Shown: piece after piece, positions 4,206 through 7,862 of the stretch
How the letters are laid out: every line of letters begins with the position of its first letter
Numbering within the stretch: position 1 is the first letter of the stretch
Assembly: GCA_902782985.1 (NCBI GenBank)
Contig: CACZPC010000069.1
Span: 1-7,862, forward strand
Source of the DNA: Oscillospiraceae bacterium
Lineage (GTDB): Bacteria; Bacillota; Clostridia; Saccharofermentanales; Saccharofermentanaceae
Reading direction: 5' to 3'
DNA length: 7,862 bases
Made by a program: the position numbers and the translations under genes
The notes under the pieces: generated by a model
The model's input: the letters and a program-made list of their open reading frames with translations, nothing else
The model's database searches: none
Told to the model about the DNA's origin: nothing

Positions 4206-6203
4206 GTGAGATTTACTGACGGTGCCTGGATGGTAAGAGAAGGCTTTAACATGCATAAGGCATGTGAGGTCAGGTTCGTTAAGAAGGACGAAGATAAGCT
4301 CATACTGACTGTTCCCACATACAAGATATACGGTAAGGGCATGACCTTGGGAGGTGTGTTCCTTACATTGGAGATCACGTCTCCCTTGGACAACGTATTC
4401 AAGATAAGGGCTTATCACCATAAGGGGGATAAGAGTCTTGCTCCGTCATATTTTGAGACGATCTCATCATCTGTCTCTCTGGATATAAGCGAAGAAGGGA
4501 ATACTGTAACGGCAGTAAGTGCCGACAGTTCACTTGTTATCGATAAGGAAAACTTCTCCATGAAGCTCTACCGTGACGGTAAGCTCATAACTGCTTCCGA
4601 AGGCGGATCACTGGCCTATATAGACGGTTCCGACGGCAATTATATGAGAGAGCAGTTATCTCTTCGTGTCGGTGAACATGTATACGGCTTAGGCGAGAGA
4701 TTCGGTTCATTTATCAGGAACGGACAGAGTGTGGATATCGTTAATAAGGACGGCGGTACTTTCTCCGAACAGTCCTACAAGAATATCCCTTTCTATATTA
4801 CCGATAATGATCTCGGTGTATTCGTTGACCATTCCGAGACTGTATCATTTGAAGTCGCAAGTGAGAATGTATCCAAGGTACAGTTCTCCGTTAAGGGAGA
4901 ATGTCTCAATTACTATATGATCGCAGGTTCTTCCATGAAGGATGTCCTTACAAGCTATACGGCGATAACCGGAAGAGCTCCTCTTCTTCCGGAGTGGTCA
5001 TACGGTCTTTGGCTCTCAACGTCATTTCTTACGGATTATGATGAGAAGACGGTTCTTTCTTTTGTTGACGGAATGCTCGAAAGAGGCATCGATCTTAAAG
5101 TATTTCATTTCGACTGCCTTTGGATGAAGGATTCCCACTGGTGTAACTTCATCTGGGATGAGGATATGTTCCCCGATGCCGGGGCTCTCATAGATAAGAT
5201 CCACGATCGCGGGATCAAGGTGTGTGTATGGATCAATCCCTATATAGCACAGCAGTCTGAGCTTTTCGACGAAGCGGATGCTAATGGTTACCTCATAAGG
5301 AAGACTGACGGAAGTACATGGCAGACTGATATGTGGCAGCCCGGTATGGGTATCGTGGACTTTACGAATCCTGAAGCTAAGGAGTGGTATCTTTCTAAGC
5401 TCAAAGCTCTCCTGGATATGGGTGTCGATTGCTTCAAGACTGACTTCGGCGAGAGGATCCCTTCTGAAGGCGTGATCTATTATGGCGGACAGGATCCCGA
5501 GAGGATGCACAATTTCTATACATATCTTTATAACGAAGCCGTATATTCTCTGCTCCTTAAAGAGAAGGGTGATGGTGAGGCCATACTCTTTGCCAGATCC
5601 GCTACGGCAGGAGGTCAGAAGTTCCCGGTACACTGGGGCGGAGACTGTAAGTCGGATTATGTATCCATGGAGCAGACCATAAGGGGCGGACTGTCCCTGA
5701 TGCTTTCGGGATTCTCTTATTGGAGTCACGATATCGGAGGATTTGAAGATAAGTCCACTGCTGATGTCTATAAGAGATGGGCCGCATTCGGACTTATGTC
5801 TTCTCACAGCCGTCTTCACGGTTCAACTTCCTACAGAGTACCGTGGAATTATGATGATGAGGCTGTCGAGGTAGTGCGTTTTTATACGGAACTTAAGAAG
5901 AAGTTACTACCTGAGATTCTCGGTGCATCCAAGATCGCTCATGAGACCGGTGTTCCGGTTATGCGTCCCATGGTACTGGAATTTCAGAACGACCCCGTGT
6001 GCGCTTTCCTTGATAAGCAGTATATGTTAGGCGGCGATATCCTTGTAGCTCCCGTATTTGATGAGACCGGATATGTACAGTTCTATCTTCCTGCAGGTAC
6101 ATGGAAGGATGTCTATACGGATAAGGTTATTACTCTTGAGCAGGGAAAGTTCTTCAAAGAGACAAGAGATCACCTTCATATGCCGATATATATCAAAGGT
6201 TGA
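4206..6203 (+). CDS. yicI: GH31 alpha-xylosidase, YicI type, without C-terminal domain
   Basis: The product has 665 residues, no signal peptide, and is cytoplasmic. It matches E. coli YicI closely. The N-terminal beta domain begins FTDGAWMVREGFN. The barrel contains VFHFDCLWMK (299-308), VCVWINPYIAQQ (339-350), CFKTDFGERIP (409-419), LFARSA (461-466), KFPVHWGGDC (472-481), GFSYWSHDIGG (502-512) and SSHSRLHGS (532-540). By alignment, Asp413 is the nucleophile and Asp480 the acid/base; Cys304 corresponds to YicI Cys307 in the xylose-binding pocket. YicI enzymes release alpha-1,6-linked xylose from xyloglucan oligosaccharides such as isoprimeverose. GTG 4206 is chosen because GGAGG (4193-4197) lies 8 nt upstream and the N-terminus aligns with YicI. 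The protein is about 100 residues shorter than YicI, ending at HMPIYIKG near the close of the proximal C-terminal sheet. The distal beta domain is absent and is not encoded downstream in another frame. Confidence 0.93.
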   Translation: MRFTDGAWMVREGFNMHKACEVRFVKKDEDKLILTVPTYKIYGKGMTLGGVFLTLEITSPLDNVFKIRAYHHKGDKSLAPSYFETISSSVSLDISEEGNTVTAVSADSSLVIDKENFSMKLYRDGKLITASEGGSLAYIDGSDGNYMREQLSLRVGEHVYGLGERFGSFIRNGQSVDIVNKDGGTFSEQSYKNIPFYITDNDLGVFVDHSETVSFEVASENVSKVQFSVKGECLNYYMIAGSSMKDVLTSYTAITGRAPLLPEWSYGLWLSTSFLTDYDEKTVLSFVDGMLERGIDLKVFHFDCLWMKDSHWCNFIWDEDMFPDAGALIDKIHDRGIKVCVWINPYIAQQSELFDEADANGYLIRKTDGSTWQTDMWQPGMGIVDFTNPEAKEWYLSKLKALLDMGVDCFKTDFGERIPSEGVIYYGGQDPERMHNFYTYLYNEAVYSLLLKEKGDGEAILFARSATAGGQKFPVHWGGDCKSDYVSMEQTIRGGLSLMLSGFSYWSHDIGGFEDKSTADVYKRWAAFGLMSSHSRLHGSTSYRVPWNYDDEAVEVVRFYTELKKKLLPEILGASKIAHETGVPVMRPMVLEFQNDPVCAFLDKQYMLGGDILVAPVFDETGYVQFYLPAGTWKDVYTDKVITLEQGKFFKETRDHLHMPIYIKG

Positions 6204-6209
6204 TACCAT

Positions 6210-6575
6210 ATGAAAAAGAATAAACATACCTCGCTGCTGGTAGTTAAGATCTTTAGTATCATCCATACTGTTGTTATGTTTCCCTTTGCGTGCGTGACGC
6301 TTATCAGATTATTCGGTGGGACGTCATTTGATCCTATGAATGTGCCTGATGTAATAGCATATATATTTGCGATCCCGTTTTTTATCGGGATACTTCTGCG
6401 ATGCCTTTTCATTCCTTATATAGTCGGAGCGGTACTTGCCGTTCTTTATATTGTCTTCTTCATTAAGTCCGACAGATCAAAGCGCGACATCATCTTATTT
6501 GTCATACTTCAGCTGATCTGTATCCTCGGATATATTTCGTTGGAATCAGCCTTCGAAGCGGCAATGAGCGTATAA
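6210..6575 (+). CDS. Small four-helix membrane protein of unknown function
   Basis: The product has 121 residues with a basic start (MKKNKH) and four likely membrane segments at about 9-34, 47-62, 65-85 and 92-110. The third and fourth are joined by the charged loop KSDRSKRD (86-93). The ATG lies 6 nt after the GH31 stop. AAAGGT (6195-6200) inside the GH31 end is a weak ribosome binding site at 9 nt, so translation is probably coupled to GH31. It does not resemble a sugar transporter subunit I know and is too small for an MFS or GPH carrier. No family is recognised. Its operon position hints at a link to GH31, but that is inference only. Confidence 0.78.
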   Translation: MKKNKHTSLLVVKIFSIIHTVVMFPFACVTLIRLFGGTSFDPMNVPDVIAYIFAIPFFIGILLRCLFIPYIVGAVLAVLYIVFFIKSDRSKRDIILFVILQLICILGYISLESAFEAAMSV

Positions 6576-6579
6576 CATG

Positions 6580-6588
6580 TGGTAGAAT
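6580..6588 (+). promoter_or_regulatory. Extended -10 promoter giving a leaderless response-regulator mRNA
   Basis: TGGTAGAAT fits TGnTANNNT with hexamer TAGAAT at 6583-6588. The start codon ATG 6596 follows after 7 nt, which is where transcription should begin. No Shine-Dalgarno sequence precedes the ATG. There is no canonical -35, consistent with reliance on the extended -10. The arrangement closely parallels that before the TetR-type gene. Confidence 0.55.
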
Positions 6589-6595
6589 CGTTCCT

Positions 6596-7285
6596 ATGGG
6601 AAATGAAATGATAATGATCGTCGAGGACGATGCAGAACTGAACAGAGGACTCAGTACGGCTCTGAAGACGGAAGGAAGAACGGTAGTCAGTGTCAGTTCC
6701 GTTAAGGGTGCAAGGGAACAGCTCTCGGTCTTTAAGCCGGCTCTCATACTGCTCGATGTTAATCTTCCCGACGGACTCGGGACCGATCTTCTTAAGGAGA
6801 TAAGATCGGTGCAGCAGGATCTTCCGGTTATCCTTCTTACAGCAAATGATACGGATGACGATGTGGTGAGAGGGCTTGAAGCCGGCGCGGATGATTATAT
6901 TACCAAGCCGTTTTCTCTATCGGTACTTAGGGCAAGAGTTAATACGCAGCTTCGAAAGCGTTCTGCCGGAATTCCCGAAGAACATTATGAGACTGACGGA
7001 TTTATATTCGATTTTGCCAATATGATCTTCAAAAAAGGCGACGATACTTTCGAGCTCAGTAAGACTGAGCAGAAACTGCTTAAGATACTTGTTGCCAACA
7101 AGGGCATGACCGTAAAGCGAAATGACCTCATAGATAAGATCTGGACAGACGGAGCGGATTATGTAGATGAGAATGCTCTGTCAGTGTCCGTAAAGCGCCT
7201 TCGTGACAAGCTCGGTGCCAAGGAATATATCAAGACGGTATACGGATTGGGTTACAGCTGGAAGTCTCAGGATCAGGTAACATGA
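6596..7285 (+). CDS. OmpR/PhoB-family response regulator
   Basis: The product has 229 residues, typical for the family. The receiver domain (about 6-118) has the acidic pocket VEDD (9-12), phosphoacceptor Asp54 in LLDVNLPDG, Thr82 in LLTAND and Lys104 in ITKPF. The winged-helix DNA-binding domain (about 130-225) contains ELSKTEQKLLKIL, the recognition region NALSVSVKRLRDKLG, and the wing signature YIKTVYGLGYSW. Phosphorylation by the overlapping kinase should promote dimerisation and DNA binding. ATG 6596 follows the preceding gene by 20 nt and lacks a ribosome binding site. The in-frame ATG 6608 (MIMIVEDD) is an alternative with only a weak upstream GGGAAA. The target is probably beyond the right edge. 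Pairs of this style often control adjacent ABC transporters in Clostridia, but none is in view. Confidence 0.95.
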   Translation: MGNEMIMIVEDDAELNRGLSTALKTEGRTVVSVSSVKGAREQLSVFKPALILLDVNLPDGLGTDLLKEIRSVQQDLPVILLTANDTDDDVVRGLEAGADDYITKPFSLSVLRARVNTQLRKRSAGIPEEHYETDGFIFDFANMIFKKGDDTFELSKTEQKLLKILVANKGMTVKRNDLIDKIWTDGADYVDENALSVSVKRLRDKLGAKEYIKTVYGLGYSWKSQDQVT

Positions 7286-7862
7286 TTGAATTTCTTATCA
7301 TTTGCATTATAATCGCAGTTTCCTGTGCCGCATTCGCGATAATAGAACATATCAGGACCAAAAGACTCATCGATTCTATTTCTGAAATGCTTGATTCCGC
7401 CATAGACGGAGACTTTAAGGAAGAGATTTTTGACGAGAGCGTGAATTCTCTGCTTGAATCAAAGCTTTATGAATATCTTTCATCTTCGGCTCTTTCGGCA
7501 AAGAAGATAGAAGAAGAGAAGGATAAGATAAAATCTCTTATCTCGGATATATCTCATCAGACCAAGACTCCCATTGCTAATCTGATGCTTTATAGCGAGC
7601 TTTTAGCAGAAGAAGATCTTTCCGAGAGTGCAAGAGGGAAGGTAGCTGCCATAAGTTCTCAATCGGAAAAGCTCAAGTTCCTTATAGATTCCCTTGTGAA
7701 GATGTCGCGTCTTGAAAGCGGTCTTATGAACTATGTCCCCGTAGTATCTTCCGTAGACGAGCTTCTTGAGAGCATCACGGACAGCTTATCCGCCAAGGCT
7801 TCATTGAAAGGCATCTCTATCTCATATGAGCCTACTGCGCTTTATATCAACTCGGATCCCAA
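7282..7862 (+). CDS. Sensor histidine kinase, N-terminal part (cut by window edge)
   Basis: ATG 7282 overlaps the response-regulator stop as ATGA, so the pair is translationally coupled. The window ends after 193 codons. One hydrophobic segment (about 4-21) anchors the N-terminus. No extracytoplasmic domain, second membrane segment or HAMP-like stretch follows. A charged helical stretch (about 22-85) leads to the dimerisation and phosphotransfer domain, with H-box SDISHQTKTPIANL (88-101) and phosphoacceptor His92. LESGLM (144-149) marks the end of that domain. The ATPase domain has just begun at the edge. The first 193 residues are intact. The lack of an extracellular sensor suggests signals come through the membrane or from a partner protein. 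Confidence 0.93.
   Translation, partial: MIEFLIICIIIAVSCAAFAIIEHIRTKRLIDSISEMLDSAIDGDFKEEIFDESVNSLLESKLYEYLSSSALSAKKIEEEKDKIKSLISDISHQTKTPIANLMLYSELLAEEDLSESARGKVAAISSQSEKLKFLIDSLVKMSRLESGLMNYVPVVSSVDELLESITDSLSAKASLKGISISYEPTALYINSDP

Noticed and set aside
5022..5819. 265-residue antisense ORF inside the GH31 gene
   Set aside because: It is long, but it mirrors the conserved barrel region, where codon bias keeps the opposite strand open. The product has no recognisable motif.

Overview
The window looks like chromosomal DNA from an anaerobic member of the Bacillota, most likely class Clostridia from a gut or rumen setting. This rests on moderate GC, strong AGGAGG-type ribosome binding sites, TTG and GTG starts, short T-rich terminators, Gram-positive-style lipoproteins and a clostridial-type Cys-containing LUD protein. 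The assignment is inference; no rRNA or marker gene is present. Every gene lies on the + strand. I see no transposase, integrase, tRNA, rRNA, CRISPR array or phage gene.

Layout. Positions 1-54 hold the last codons of an upstream gene, coupled through TGATG to a 45-residue single-helix membrane protein (54-191). A LUD-domain protein related to LutC follows (225-863) and ends at a small terminator. Next come two separately terminated genes for exported lipoproteins. The first (1049-1762) is an acidic, Cys-rich protein of unknown function. The second (2004-2831) is a GH114-type glycoside hydrolase, a family that includes endo-alpha-1,4-polygalactosaminidases. Their upstream regions share short sequence motifs.

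A TetR-type regulator (3017-3580) is followed by a two-gene unit: a 52-residue acidic microprotein (3649-3807) and a DUF1653 protein (3820-4083). A clear sigma-A promoter then drives a cytoplasmic GH31 alpha-xylosidase of the YicI type (4206-6203), which is followed closely by a four-helix membrane protein (6210-6575). The window closes with an OmpR-family response regulator (6596-7285), overlapping by ATGA a single-helix sensor histidine kinase (7282 onward) that is cut by the window edge.

How the genes fit together. The alpha-xylosidase should act on imported xylosylated oligosaccharides such as xyloglucan fragments. The GH114 lipoprotein should act outside the cell on amino-sugar-containing polysaccharide. 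The two-component pair probably controls genes beyond the right edge. No single multi-gene novel system is evident. The most notable points are two regulator genes whose promoters place the transcription start at or next to the start codon (leaderless mRNAs), a motif shared by the two lipoprotein upstream regions, a head-to-head pair of DnaA-box-like sequences, and an alpha-xylosidase lacking the usual C-terminal beta domain.
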